From Methanobacterium sp. UBA279 (GTDB taxonomy: Archaea > Methanobacteriota > Methanobacteria > Methanobacteriales > Methanobacteriaceae), in contig DAQK01000020.1 of assembly GCA_002502855.1 (NCBI GenBank), positions 2,861-18,331 of the forward strand: a stretch of DNA of 15,471 nucleotides, read 5' to 3'. The notes under the pieces were generated by a model. The model made no database searches and was not told where the DNA came from. It saw only the letters and a program-made list of their open reading frames with translations. The position numbers and the translations under genes are program-made. This document shows positions 1-7,037 of this stretch, piece by piece. Position 1 is the stretch's first letter. Each line of letters opens with the position of its first letter.

Positions 1-296
1 TCTATCACAGCCAAAGCAAAGGGTGTTATGGATTCATAGGTGAATTTATCCTTAAATTCAACGGTTGAAAATATGATAACTGGATATATGGTTTTGTTTC
101 CTAGTTTTATTGATTTACCCTTGGTGATTGCTTTCTCGATGGAATATTCTTCACCACTAGGCATAGAATCCATAACTGGTTTTAGCCAGATATGTTTATT
201 CCAATCATGATAGGTTATTTCAACCAGTATGGTATCCATATATTCTTTTAACAGGTCAAGGGTATTATGGTCAACGGTCATAGTTTTTGCCTTCAT
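1..296 (-). CDS. Unknown protein, partial (C-terminus outside window)
   Basis: An open minus-strand frame starts at the ATG at 296-294 and runs off the left edge of the window (about 98 residues visible). It begins MKAKTMTVDHNTLDLLKEYM and continues as a soluble, mixed alpha/beta-looking sequence. The start is supported by a 4-base ATGA overlap with the stop of the upstream DUF2953 gene, the usual sign of translational coupling; no strong Shine-Dalgarno is seen. An alternative in-frame ATG lies at 281-279. I do not recognise the family. Its position as third gene after GerW-like and DUF2953 genes suggests one transcript and perhaps a common process at the membrane, but that is inference. Confidence 0.6.
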   Translation of the reverse strand, partial: MKAKTMTVDHNTLDLLKEYMDTILVEITYHDWNKHIWLKPVMDSMPSGEEYSIEKAITKGKSIKLGNKTIYPVIIFSTVEFKDKFTYESITPFALAVI

Positions 297-883
297 TGGT
301 TTAACTTTCTCACGGCGGAAATTAATTCACGCACAGGCTTTTTAGTGACGGCCTTTAAAAGCGCTCCTACTATCCGATAAAGGTTTAGCTTAAGTTCAAA
401 GTCAACGGTACCATCGAATTTAGATTTCCCAAAATCAGGAGTTACAGAAAGATTTATTGGGGGTTTAAGGTTTAATAGGGGGATTATGCTCCAGATAAAG
501 CCGCACACTTCAGCGGTAGTTACTGGACTACTGAATCCTAAATTCAAATTGAGGAATAACTTCTCAAGATCAAGGGACTTGATAAAGGCACGTAAAATCG
601 GTGTTAAATGGTCAAATGCAGCCATAAATTTTCGAAGAACATCAAGAACATCATTTAAATTATATTTCCTTTCCTTCTTCTCCTTTTTTCCCTTCTTTTC
701 CTTCTCTTCTTCTGGTATGGTACGTTTGAGTAGTCGTATCCTTAACCATTTAAGTTGAAAATATCCTCCCACATCCATATCTTTTTTTTCCATGTAAAAA
801 GAAATATGAAAGGGGATAAAGAGGATTGCAAGTAAAATCAGAGCCAGAATAATGATTATGACACTGATTATAGTTAAAATCAA
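293..883 (-). CDS. DUF2953 (YtfI-like) membrane-anchored protein
   Basis: This 196-residue protein has one strong N-terminal membrane segment (about residues 3-26, mostly Ile/Leu/Val). A Lys/Glu-rich linker follows at about 55-75, then a soluble C-terminal part with the LNLNLGFSSPVTTAEVCGFI stretch and a LKLNLYRIV strand. This layout fits DUF2953, known from Bacillus YtfI. The start codon is TTG (883-881), preceded by a GAGAGGAT Shine-Dalgarno. It lies about 50 bases downstream of the GerW/YtfJ-like gene, and in Bacillus ytfI and ytfJ are also neighbours, which supports both calls. Its stop overlaps the next start by four bases. The function in archaea is unknown; I infer a membrane-proximal partner of the GerW-like protein. 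Confidence 0.75.
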   Translation of the reverse strand: MILTIISVIIIILALILLAILFIPFHISFYMEKKDMDVGGYFQLKWLRIRLLKRTIPEEEKEKKGKKEKKERKYNLNDVLDVLRKFMAAFDHLTPILRAFIKSLDLEKLFLNLNLGFSSPVTTAEVCGFIWSIIPLLNLKPPINLSVTPDFGKSKFDGTVDFELKLNLYRIVGALLKAVTKKPVRELISAVRKLNQ

Positions 884-933
884 ATTTAATCCTCTCTTGT
901 TTTAATTAAATTCCGAATAAAAAATTCAAGGGC

Positions 934-1338
934 TTATTCTGTTGGTTCCTTGGTTTTTTCTTTTCCTTTTCCTTTTTCTTTTTTTATGCTTTCCATCACT
1001 TCCATAGCAGCTGAACCTATCTCACCTAAAGCCTGGGCAATGGGATTTGCAGAGAGGGTCAGTACTTTAATACCTTCCGGTCCTTCTATATTTTTAAATA
1101 TCACTACCATGGCTATGGGTTCAATTCCTGCTGCTCCACCAGCTCCTGCTCCTGAACCACTAGCCTGGTCTTGTGAACCTCCTTCACCTGAAGCAGCACC
1201 GAAACCCATACCAAACCGGGTTATGGGAATCAGGGTTTTATCATCAGTTTCGATTACTTCACCAATCACATTTTCGATATTCAACACTTTTCGGATTTCT
1301 TCAACTGTGGTCTTTATAGGATCTCCTACATCCGCCAT
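934..1338 (-). CDS. GerW/YtfJ-family protein
   Basis: This 134-residue protein starts MADVGDPIKTTVEEIRKVLN and carries the GerW pattern: an N-terminal helix, a GEVIETDDKTLIPI strand pair, the FGMGFGAASGEG glycine run, an Ala/Gly-rich insert, then EPIAMVVIF. A charged Lys/Glu tail ends it. The frame is open 22 codons further upstream, but I chose the ATG at 1338-1336 because a strong GGAGGAA (1346-1352) sits 7 bases before it and MADVGDP matches the usual family N-terminus. In Bacillus GerW (YtfJ) is needed for germination; archaea make no spores, so the role here is unknown. It heads the three-gene minus-strand unit with DUF2953. Confidence 0.85.
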   Translation of the reverse strand: MADVGDPIKTTVEEIRKVLNIENVIGEVIETDDKTLIPITRFGMGFGAASGEGGSQDQASGSGAGAGGAAGIEPIAMVVIFKNIEGPEGIKVLTLSANPIAQALGEIGSAAMEVMESIKKEKGKGKEKTKEPTE

Positions 1339-1617
1339 TTTGTTATTCCTCCAGTTTTTTTTTACACTTAACTTATGTACTTTTGAACTTAAATAAATTT
1401 CCAAGCAAGGGTATTATTTCCGCATTTCCAAGAATTTAACCCTTTAAACGTGGTTAAAAAGATTTTTAAAGCAGTTTTTAAGAAAGTATATTATATTATA
1501 AAATTTAAGTAGATATAAACATATCATCATGCTATTTAGGTTGTTTAACTCTTTGGATTAAAAATTTTAGGAAAAATATTAAATATACGCCGAATTCTGG
1601 CCTGGAAGTTACAAAGA
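1339..1617. other. Intergenic region between divergent units
   Basis: This AT-rich spacer separates the GerW-like unit (minus) from the tRNA unit (plus). Apart from the Shine-Dalgarno of the GerW-like gene at 1346-1352 it holds only several A/T tracts (for example around 1485-1520) that could be TATA elements of the minus unit; none stands out. No gene is seen. Confidence 0.5.
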
Positions 1618-1625
1618 TTTATATA
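1618..1625 (+). promoter_or_regulatory. TATA box of the tRNA-Val/tRNA-Phe unit
   Basis: The sequence TTTATATA lies about 35 bases before the mature 5' end of tRNA-Val. An archaeal TATA box centred near -26 would place the start of transcription near 1647, giving a short 5' leader for RNase P to remove. Confidence 0.6.
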
Positions 1626-1656
1626 GGAATATGATTATATTCAAAATGGACGACGG

Positions 1657-1730
<74 letters not shown>

Positions 1731-1731
1731 T

Positions 1732-1808
<77 letters not shown>

Positions 1809-1867
1809 ATACTTTTCGTGCATCAAGTATTATATGTTATAAAATTCATATCCTATCTTGGAATTAA

Positions 1868-1877
1868 TTTTTTTTTT
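1868..1877 (+). terminator. T-tract terminator after the tRNAs
   Basis: A run of ten T on the plus strand begins about 60 bases after tRNA-Phe. Archaeal RNA polymerase commonly stops at such oligo-T tracts without a hairpin. It also precedes the small zinc-ribbon gene, which would then need its own promoter or readthrough. Confidence 0.55.
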
Positions 1878-1906
1878 ATTCTCAAATCCTGGGAAGGGGT
1901 CTGTTC

Positions 1907-2105
1907 GTGTCAAAAAAGGTGCACTGTCCACAATGTGGTTCTAAAAATATGATAAAAAATGTCCCTGATACTGATTTAGGCTGGATATGCAAAAAATGTG
2001 GATATAGGGGGTACTATTTCTGTTGAAGATGGAAACATCGAAAAACAGATTAAAGAATTGAAGAAGATGAAAAAACTGAACAGAAAACTTCTAAGACCAA
2101 GATAA
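1907..2105 (+). pseudogene. Small zinc-ribbon protein, frameshifted by one extra G
   Basis: From GTG at 1907 the frame reads a zinc ribbon, CPQCGSKNMIKNVPDTDLGW followed by ICKKCGYRG, then hits TGA at 2024-2026 after 39 codons. Removing one G from the G5 run at 2007-2011 restores RGTISVEDGNIEKQIKELKK, followed by a Lys/Leu/Arg-rich tail ending at TAA 2103-2105, a 65-residue protein. The rescued part is a clear continuation: after the second C-x2-C-G-Y-x-G knuckle comes a short strand, then a charged helix, the usual layout of small archaeal zinc-ribbon proteins. A weak GGGAAGGGG precedes the start. Four Cys (CPQC, CKKC) should bind one zinc; the role is unknown, possibly nucleic-acid binding. 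It could be a true pseudogene or a sequencing error at the homopolymer. Confidence 0.8.
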
Positions 2106-2118
2106 GAGAATATACCTA

Positions 2119-2125
2119 TTTTTTT
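2119..2125 (+). terminator. T7 tract after the small zinc-ribbon gene
   Basis: Seven T on the plus strand lie 14 bases after the TAA at 2103-2105 and just before the convergent minus-strand stop at 2127. This is a plausible archaeal oligo-T terminator. Confidence 0.45.
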
Positions 2126-2126
2126 A

Positions 2127-2837
2127 TTATTTAAAAAGTTTCCTGGGGAAAATCCCGATAATTCCACCGATCATGGAAATTGATCCAAAAATAAGGATTC
2201 CGCTTAAGAAGACCACTGCTCCACCTGCTAAGCCGAGGATAAATCCCAGTATCACACCTACCATCCCACCATTCAGGGCTCCTTCCAGGAACTTCTTACT
2301 GCCACTTAGATAAGCAGAGATAGACCCGGCAAATATGGTTAAAGCAGTAATAATCATGCTGAAATAAGTTAAAAACTCAATTGGAATATCCGAAGGACTG
2401 GTGGGAATATTTTCGCCGAATGCTATCATTACCGATAAGATCAGGGATATAAATAGGAATGAAAGCCCCACCAGAACTCCCTTCCATTTTATCCGGCTAT
2501 GAGGGGAGGGTCTTGTGTATTGTTTATTTTGAGGGTCCTGTTGTGTTATGGGAGAACCATCTTCTTTATTGGGAAAATCCTGCTCTGTGGTAGAATCCTG
2601 CTGAGTGTTGAACAAATCTCGCTGAGTGTTGGGAAAATCCTGCTGTGTGTCCCGCTGTGTGTTGAATAAATCCCCCTCTGTATTGAGGAAATCCTGCCGT
2701 GTCATTACATAATTCCTTTTCGGGAGGGGAGAATATTCCAGTTTACCTCCACACTCACAATTCTGATAGTTGAAAGACTCTTTTCCCTCCGGTAAGGGGT
2801 ACTCTTTTCCACATTTCTTGCAGATCAAATAGGACAT
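2127..2837 (-). CDS. Zinc-ribbon membrane protein with repetitive linker (DUF5518-like C-terminus)
   Basis: This 236-residue protein has three parts. Residues 1-35 are a zinc ribbon with Cys6, Cys9, Cys27 and Cys29 (ICKKCGK, CECGGKLEY). Residues 46-106 are a polar Gln/Asp/Asn-rich linker of repeating units with core D-F-x-N-T-Q. Residues about 118-230 form three to four membrane segments with the ALNGGMVGVILGFILGLAGG stretch, resembling DUF5518-type archaeal membrane proteins. The adjacent upstream gene is a paralogue with the same ribbon spacing and LNGGMVGFIL motif. No Shine-Dalgarno precedes the ATG, and a TATA box at 2861-2870 implies a very short leader. The function is unknown; the ribbon should face the cytoplasm. 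Confidence 0.8.
   Translation of the reverse strand: MSYLICKKCGKEYPLPEGKESFNYQNCECGGKLEYSPLPKRNYVMTRQDFLNTEGDLFNTQRDTQQDFPNTQRDLFNTQQDSTTEQDFPNKEDGSPITQQDPQNKQYTRPSPHSRIKWKGVLVGLSFLFISLILSVMIAFGENIPTSPSDIPIEFLTYFSMIITALTIFAGSISAYLSGSKKFLEGALNGGMVGVILGFILGLAGGAVVFLSGILIFGSISMIGGIIGIFPRKLFK
2520..2702 (-). repeat. Degenerate in-frame tandem repeat encoding a Gln/Asp/Asn linker
   Basis: Within the zinc-ribbon membrane gene, variants of an approximately 27-33 base unit recur (plus strand, for example GGGAAAATCCTGCTGTGTGT and variants). They encode residues 46-106 with repeated QDFxNT or DLFNTQ cores. The units are imperfect but keep frame, so they probably arose by slippage or unequal exchange and are kept as a flexible linker. 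The paralogue at 2903-3640 lacks them. Confidence 0.7.
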
Positions 2838-2860
2838 GGAAGAATAGTATAGTCAAGATA

Positions 2861-2870
2861 GTTTATAAGG
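2861..2870 (-). promoter_or_regulatory. TATA box for the 2127-2837 gene (nearly leaderless)
   Basis: The minus strand reads CCTTATAAAC. Its centre is about 29 bases before the ATG at 2837, so transcription would start within a few bases of the start codon. The absence of a Shine-Dalgarno fits leaderless translation. A second A/T box at 2871-2880 would give a leader of roughly 14 bases. Confidence 0.45.
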
Positions 2871-2902
2871 GTTTATATTTATAAGATGAGTCCTGAAAAT
2901 AT

Positions 2903-3640
2903 TCAATTACTTTCCATGAAATTGCGCAGCCACACTCCAATCAACCCCCCCAGGGCTGTAAGAGATCCATAAACCAGAGCATAAGCAACCAGGGTAATCA
3001 ACCCCTCTAAAATCCCGGCAGCCACATCCACCATCATGGCCAAGATCATAATCAGGAAAGCGAGTAACACTGAGAGAATGAAACCAACCATCCCACCATT
3101 TAGAAGACCGTCCAAATATTCTACAGAACCACTTACGTAAGAAGCGATGAATCCAGAGGCGATTATTGCAAAAATAAGCACTACTATATAGCCGCCCAGA
3201 GATCTGACCACATCGATACCATTAGTAGATAATATGCTTCCAGCAAATCCGAATGAAGCGATGATAGATGCTACGAATAAAAATATAAGACCGGCAAAAA
3301 CCGCCCTAAAACTTATCCGGTCGAGGATACTTACATGTTTTTTCGGATAACTTCTCTTCACACGTGTTTTCGGATACTTTCCAGCTGGATAGTCACCAAT
3401 CCTGCGATTTACCCTCCCCAGTTTCTCTCCACAGGTAAAACAGACTGTGTCAGTTTCCCGGTTTCGGGCTCCGCAATGGATACAGGTTTTAGTGGGTGCA
3501 TTTCTACTTTTTATGATCTCTTCAAATGATTGGGCGTAACGAAGATGGCCTCCGCATTGACATTCAGCAAAGTCTTCCAGGGATTCTCCAGGTTCTAATT
3601 TATAGTAACCCCCACAATCATCACACACTATGAAACGCAT
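2903..3640 (-). CDS. Double zinc-ribbon membrane protein (DUF5518-like C-terminus)
   Basis: This 245-residue protein begins MRFIVCDDCGGYYKLEPGES. The first ribbon uses Cys6, Cys9, Cys27 and Cys29, the same spacing as the next gene. A second ribbon follows: CIHCG (53-57) and CFTCG (67-71). After a basic linker (about 75-107), about four membrane segments fill the C-terminal half with the LLNGGMVGFILSVLLAFLIM stretch. In-frame GTG and ATG codons lie at 3649 and 3646; I prefer the ATG at 3640 because the paralogues start at the same point relative to Cys6 and AAGTGAT sits just upstream as Shine-Dalgarno. It is a tandem paralogue of 2127-2837, 65 bases away. The biological role is unknown. Confidence 0.8.
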   Translation of the reverse strand: MRFIVCDDCGGYYKLEPGESLEDFAECQCGGHLRYAQSFEEIIKSRNAPTKTCIHCGARNRETDTVCFTCGEKLGRVNRRIGDYPAGKYPKTRVKRSYPKKHVSILDRISFRAVFAGLIFLFVASIIASFGFAGSILSTNGIDVVRSLGGYIVVLIFAIIASGFIASYVSGSVEYLDGLLNGGMVGFILSVLLAFLIMILAMMVDVAAGILEGLITLVAYALVYGSLTALGGLIGVWLRNFMESN

Positions 3641-3680
3641 TTCCATCACTTATCTAATGGATAGTTATTGGTATATAACA

Positions 3681-3690
3681 CTATATAAAT
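3681..3690 (-). promoter_or_regulatory. TATA box for the 2903-3640 gene
   Basis: The minus strand reads ATTTATATAG, about 46 bases before the ATG at 3640. Initiation about 25 bases downstream, near 3660, leaves a leader of about 20 bases that contains the AAGTGAT Shine-Dalgarno. Confidence 0.55.
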
Positions 3691-3749
3691 GCGACTATAA
3701 AACCGAGAATATTATGAAAGACATACCTCATTTAATGAATGATGCACTA

Positions 3750-5030
3750 TCAATCTGAAACAACATGCCCCTTCAGGTAGGTGGCTTTAGCCTCGGTGAT
3801 TTCCACATCAACAAAGCTTCCCAGGGATGCATCATCTACAACCACCAATTTATAAGAATCAGTCCGGCCAGTAAAACCACCCTTTCTCCCAGTATCTGTA
3901 ACGAGTACCGGTAACACTTTACCCAGTAATTTTTCATTGTTATGGAGTGTGATGGTATATTTAAGTTCATTCAAATCCTTAGAACGCTTTTTCATGTCCT
4001 GGTGTTCTATCTCCTGCAGAGTGGATGAATTTGAACCTGGACGGTGATGATACTTGGATATATGGAGAAAATCCGGTTGAATTTCTTCAATTACCTTCAA
4101 GGTATCCTGGAAGGCCTCTTCATCTTCTGTGGGATATCCTACGATGATATCGGTGGAGATGGAAATTTCGGGTATCTCCCTTCGAAACTGGGAGATGATA
4201 TCCAGGAATTCCTGCACGTTGTGCCCCCTGTTCATATCAGATAGAACCTGGTCATTACCGCTTTGGAGGGGGATGTGGATGAATTTATAAACTTTGTCAC
4301 TCTTAAAGGCACGGATTAACTCATCAACATCGTTTTTAACACTTTTAGGGTGCATCATCCCCACCCTAACCTTGAATTTACCTCGTACACTGGTTACGGC
4401 GTTTACAAGTTCAGATAGTGAAGTTCCACTATCTTTACCGTAAGCCGCTGTATCCTGGGCAGTAAGCTGTACCTCCACACATCCTTCTCTAACCGCCCTT
4501 TCTGCTTCCTGCTTTACGAGTTCAACCGGGTAGCTCTTGAGGTTTCCACGGGCGATTCTGGTACAGCAGTAGCTGCAGTATCCGTCGCATCCCTCACAGA
4601 TCTGTATGATGTTGATCAATTCATTGGAACGTATCTTAGGCAGGCAAACCTTGTTTACATCTTCAAAACCCGTTAATCTCACAGTTTCCCCTGCACACAC
4701 GGATTTAACCATATCCGGGGCTGAGATGATTTTATGGGGACCCACCCAGCTGGCACCTGCCGCGATCTTTTCCAGTTTATCCTGATCAATTTCCACCATA
4801 CAACCACTGATTATGAAGTTTTTCTCAGGATACGCCTCCTGCAACTTCATTATCCTGTTTACCACCTTCTGTTCCGTGGGCTGTTTCACGTAGCAGGTGT
4901 TTAGGATCAAAACCTCTGCATCTTCCACATCATCTACCAGTTGGTTACCTTCCTCCTGGAGGAGGCCGGCCATTATCTGGGAATCCGCCTGATTAAAGGT
5001 GCAACCGAAAGTCTCTATGTAGATGTTCAT
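3750..5030 (-). CDS. tRNA ms2t6A37 methylthiotransferase (e-MtaB/CDKAL1 type)
   Basis: This 426-residue radical SAM enzyme adds a methylthio group to N6-threonylcarbamoyladenosine at position 37 of tRNAs. The N-terminal UPF0004 domain has the three cluster cysteines Cys10 (ETFGCTFNQADS), Cys46 (NTCYVK) and Cys77 (SGCMVE). The radical SAM motif is C148-x3-C152-x2-C155 (CDGYCSYC), followed by LTAQDTAAYG. A TRAM domain fills the last 60 residues (GKVLPVLV through the C-terminus). Length and domain order match the archaeal/eukaryotic family rather than RimO or MiaB. The ATG is preceded by GAGGAAT. It lies 91 bases after pcm on the same strand, so it may be in the same transcript or have its own promoter in that gap. 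It is intact, with no anomalies. Confidence 0.95.
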   Translation of the reverse strand: MNIYIETFGCTFNQADSQIMAGLLQEEGNQLVDDVEDAEVLILNTCYVKQPTEQKVVNRIMKLQEAYPEKNFIISGCMVEIDQDKLEKIAAGASWVGPHKIISAPDMVKSVCAGETVRLTGFEDVNKVCLPKIRSNELINIIQICEGCDGYCSYCCTRIARGNLKSYPVELVKQEAERAVREGCVEVQLTAQDTAAYGKDSGTSLSELVNAVTSVRGKFKVRVGMMHPKSVKNDVDELIRAFKSDKVYKFIHIPLQSGNDQVLSDMNRGHNVQEFLDIISQFRREIPEISISTDIIVGYPTEDEEAFQDTLKVIEEIQPDFLHISKYHHRPGSNSSTLQEIEHQDMKKRSKDLNELKYTITLHNNEKLLGKVLPVLVTDTGRKGGFTGRTDSYKLVVVDDASLGSFVDVEITEAKATYLKGHVVSD

Positions 5031-5121
5031 TAAAATTATTCCTCAAATTTGTTCAAATAAAGTGTCATAAAATGTTATTTCAAATTGCTATTCCAAATAA
5101 AGGTTTAAAATTAGATTTTAT

Positions 5122-5775
5122 TCAATCTTCAGGCCAACCATGCTTCCCGATCATGGGCACGAAGACCACACCGCCGAGTTTATGGCTCCTGAACTTATGC
5201 TGGTCCTTTCGAATGATACAGACCAGTTCCTGGAGGTAGACCTGTGGTCCGATGGGGGTTAGAAGCCTTCCACCTATCTTTAACTGATCCTTGAGCGGTT
5301 CCGGTACTTTCGGGGCGCTGGCTGTTGCATATATCCTATCGAAGGGTGCTTCCTCTTTGAGTCCCTTTGTACCGTCTATGTGGAGCACGGTGACGTTATC
5401 ATAACCGGTGCGTTTCAAGTTTTCTTCTGCCATCTGCGCCAGACTTTCTATCCTTTCAGTGGTGAACAAATGCCCTTCCGGTCCTATGAGTTCAGCTACC
5501 ACTGCAGCGTTGTATCCGAAGCCTGCTCCTATTTCTAAGATTTTCATACCCTCTTGAAGCTCCAGGGTTTCACAGATCATGGCCACCATATGAGGTGCGG
5601 ATATAGTCTGTCCCTCTCCAATGGGGAGTGGCTGGTCTTTGTAGGCGTGCTGCCTGTTTTCCGGGGGGATGAACTCTTCCCGGGGAACCTTGAGCATGGC
5701 GTTTCTCACTTTCTCTGTTTTGATATAGCCATAGTCTTCTAACTTCTCCACCAGCGCCTTCCTTTCCTTCTCCAT
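5122..5775 (-). CDS. pcm: Protein-L-isoaspartate O-methyltransferase
   Basis: This 217-residue cytoplasmic methyltransferase repairs isoaspartyl residues in aged proteins using S-adenosylmethionine. Visible family features are VPREEFIP (30-37), AYKDQPLPIGEGQTISAPHM (44-63, with the active-site Ser59 region), the SAM-binding motif LEIGAGFGY (80-88), the acidic residue after LFTTER, and PFDRIYATAS with the later GGRLLTPIGP loop. Length is typical for the archaeal enzyme. The ATG follows the stop of the upstream zinc-finger gene without any gap (TAG then ATG), and its GGTGG Shine-Dalgarno lies inside that gene, so the two are translationally linked. Confidence 0.96.
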   Translation of the reverse strand: MEKERKALVEKLEDYGYIKTEKVRNAMLKVPREEFIPPENRQHAYKDQPLPIGEGQTISAPHMVAMICETLELQEGMKILEIGAGFGYNAAVVAELIGPEGHLFTTERIESLAQMAEENLKRTGYDNVTVLHIDGTKGLKEEAPFDRIYATASAPKVPEPLKDQLKIGGRLLTPIGPQVYLQELVCIIRKDQHKFRSHKLGGVVFVPMIGKHGWPED

Positions 5776-6372
5776 CTACACCACCTTAGAGGTTAAATCA
5801 TACTTAAATCTATGTTCGTCAACTGGTCTGCCATACACCCTCTTGGTTACCGATGCCCGGGCGAATCCCTTTCTCATCTTCCTCTCCAATGTCTTCAGGG
5901 AGTTGATCTGGAAGATGATGTTTCCCATCTTCACCATCTCACCGATGGTAAATTCAAAGTCGGGATTTACTTCCACCCTCTGGGATAATATTCGACCTCC
6001 GTAATCGACTGAAATACCAACCCTTACCGGTATGTCAGTATAAGAAGCCCAGATAGTTTCAACATCCTCCACTGCACTTTTTGAAACTCGGCCTCCTCGT
6101 TTATTTTCAAGGGAGGTGATCTCGGCTTCCCTTCCATCCAAGTCTATCAGGTCTCCAGTGTGGAGGATTTCATCTTCATACAGTTTGATGAAGGTTTTGT
6201 GGCTGTTTTCAAATTCACTCACCACTACCCGGCGATCAACGGGTTTACCCACATCTACCACTTCTCTGAAGATGTTTCCACATTCTTCACATTTAAGGAG
6301 AAGTTCTTTGGATTTTTTACCCTTAGCTTTAATTATCTCCAGGGAATCGGAGCCACATACAGGACAGTTCAT
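5776..6372 (-). CDS. HVO_0476-family zinc finger protein
   Basis: This 198-residue archaeal protein has one N-terminal zinc ribbon (Cys3, Cys6, Cys28, Cys31: CPVCG and CEECG). A beta-rich domain follows with GDLIDLDGREAEITSLENKR and IPVRVGISVDYG, and a basic C-terminal part GFARASVTKRVYGRPVDEHR. The layout fits the conserved archaeal HVO_0476 family (COG1326), often found next to pcm or translation genes. Its biochemical function is not established; nucleic-acid binding is inferred from the ribbon and basic tail. An AGAGGAA Shine-Dalgarno precedes the ATG. The stop codon is immediately followed by the pcm start. Confidence 0.9.
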   Translation of the reverse strand: MNCPVCGSDSLEIIKAKGKKSKELLLKCEECGNIFREVVDVGKPVDRRVVVSEFENSHKTFIKLYEDEILHTGDLIDLDGREAEITSLENKRGGRVSKSAVEDVETIWASYTDIPVRVGISVDYGGRILSQRVEVNPDFEFTIGEMVKMGNIIFQINSLKTLERKMRKGFARASVTKRVYGRPVDEHRFKYDLTSKVV

Positions 6373-6433
6373 AATTTTTAATTTCCTCTATTTTAGTAAT
6401 GATATTTGTTTTCAATAAATAATAATTCTTAGT

Positions 6434-6440
6434 AAAAAAA
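6434..6440 (-). terminator. T7 tract after the hacB-like gene
   Basis: The plus strand has seven A here, so the minus transcript has seven U about 38 bases after the hacB-like stop. This would end the mptG-hacB unit before the HVO_0476 gene starts at 6372. Confidence 0.45.
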
Positions 6441-6477
6441 TGTAGAAGTACATTAGATCAATAAAAATAAATGGGGA

Positions 6478-6966
6478 TTATTCCTGTTTTTTAAGGTAAT
6501 GCTCGGTCAAACCGCCGTTTTCCAGGATTTCCAGCATGAATTTCTTGAAGGGCTGTATCTTGAAGGTTTTATGCGTGGATTTATCCTCTATAATTCCCTT
6601 CTTCAGGTCTATACATATCTCATCACCCTTCTCTGCCTCCATGTTTGCCACGATCACTGGCAGGCCAATATTTATGGCGTTTCTGTAGAATATCCGGGCA
6701 AATGATTTAGCTACAATTGCAGCTATCCCGGCGTGTTTCAGGGCTACCGGGGCCTGTTCCCGGGATGAACCGCAGCCAAAATTCCAGCCAGCCACTATGA
6801 CATCCCCCTGTTGCACTTTCTCTGCAAATGTGGGGTCTTCTGGTTCCATGACGTGTGATGCCAGTTCATCCAGTGTTTGGGCCCTTAAGTATCTACCCGG
6901 AATGATCACATCGGTGTCTATGCTATCCCGGAAGGTCCAGACCTTTCCTTCTATCCTATCCATCAT
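6478..6966 (-). CDS. hacB: Homoaconitase/isopropylmalate-type dehydratase small subunit, HacB-like
   Basis: The 162-residue swivel-domain subunit pairs with a separate large [4Fe-4S] subunit to isomerise hydroxy acids, in leucine synthesis (LeuD) or coenzyme B synthesis (HacB). Visible motifs are IDTDVIIPGRYLRA (about 16-29), ELASHVM, the active-site loop NFGCGSSREQAP (about 62-73) and AKSFARIFYRNAINIGLPVI. The substrate loop reads YLRA. From memory, methanogen homoaconitase (MJ1271) has YLRT and SSREQA, while isopropylmalate isomerase (MJ1277) has YLVY and SSREHA, so HacB is favoured. I start at ATG 6966 (a second ATG follows at once) because IEGKVWTFRD is the normal N-terminus; the frame is open to a TTG at 7029, adding 21 unlike residues. 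It follows mptG by 71 bases. Confidence 0.85.
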   Translation of the reverse strand: MMDRIEGKVWTFRDSIDTDVIIPGRYLRAQTLDELASHVMEPEDPTFAEKVQQGDVIVAGWNFGCGSSREQAPVALKHAGIAAIVAKSFARIFYRNAINIGLPVIVANMEAEKGDEICIDLKKGIIEDKSTHKTFKIQPFKKFMLEILENGGLTEHYLKKQE

Positions 6967-7037
6967 AATATCATCGAATAAAAATTCATCTATTGATTTT
7001 AAAGTAATAAATTCTTCATGTAGCTTCAAAATTCATT

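Noticed and set aside
950..1396. 148-codon plus-strand open frame
   Set aside because: It is antisense to the GerW-like gene, which has family motifs and a strong Shine-Dalgarno; the plus frame is Ser/Pro/Phe-rich as expected of a shadow.
6967..7029. Longer N-terminus of the hacB-like protein from TTG 7029
   Set aside because: The extra 21 residues do not match the usual family start, and the double ATG at 6966/6963 gives the normal N-terminus.
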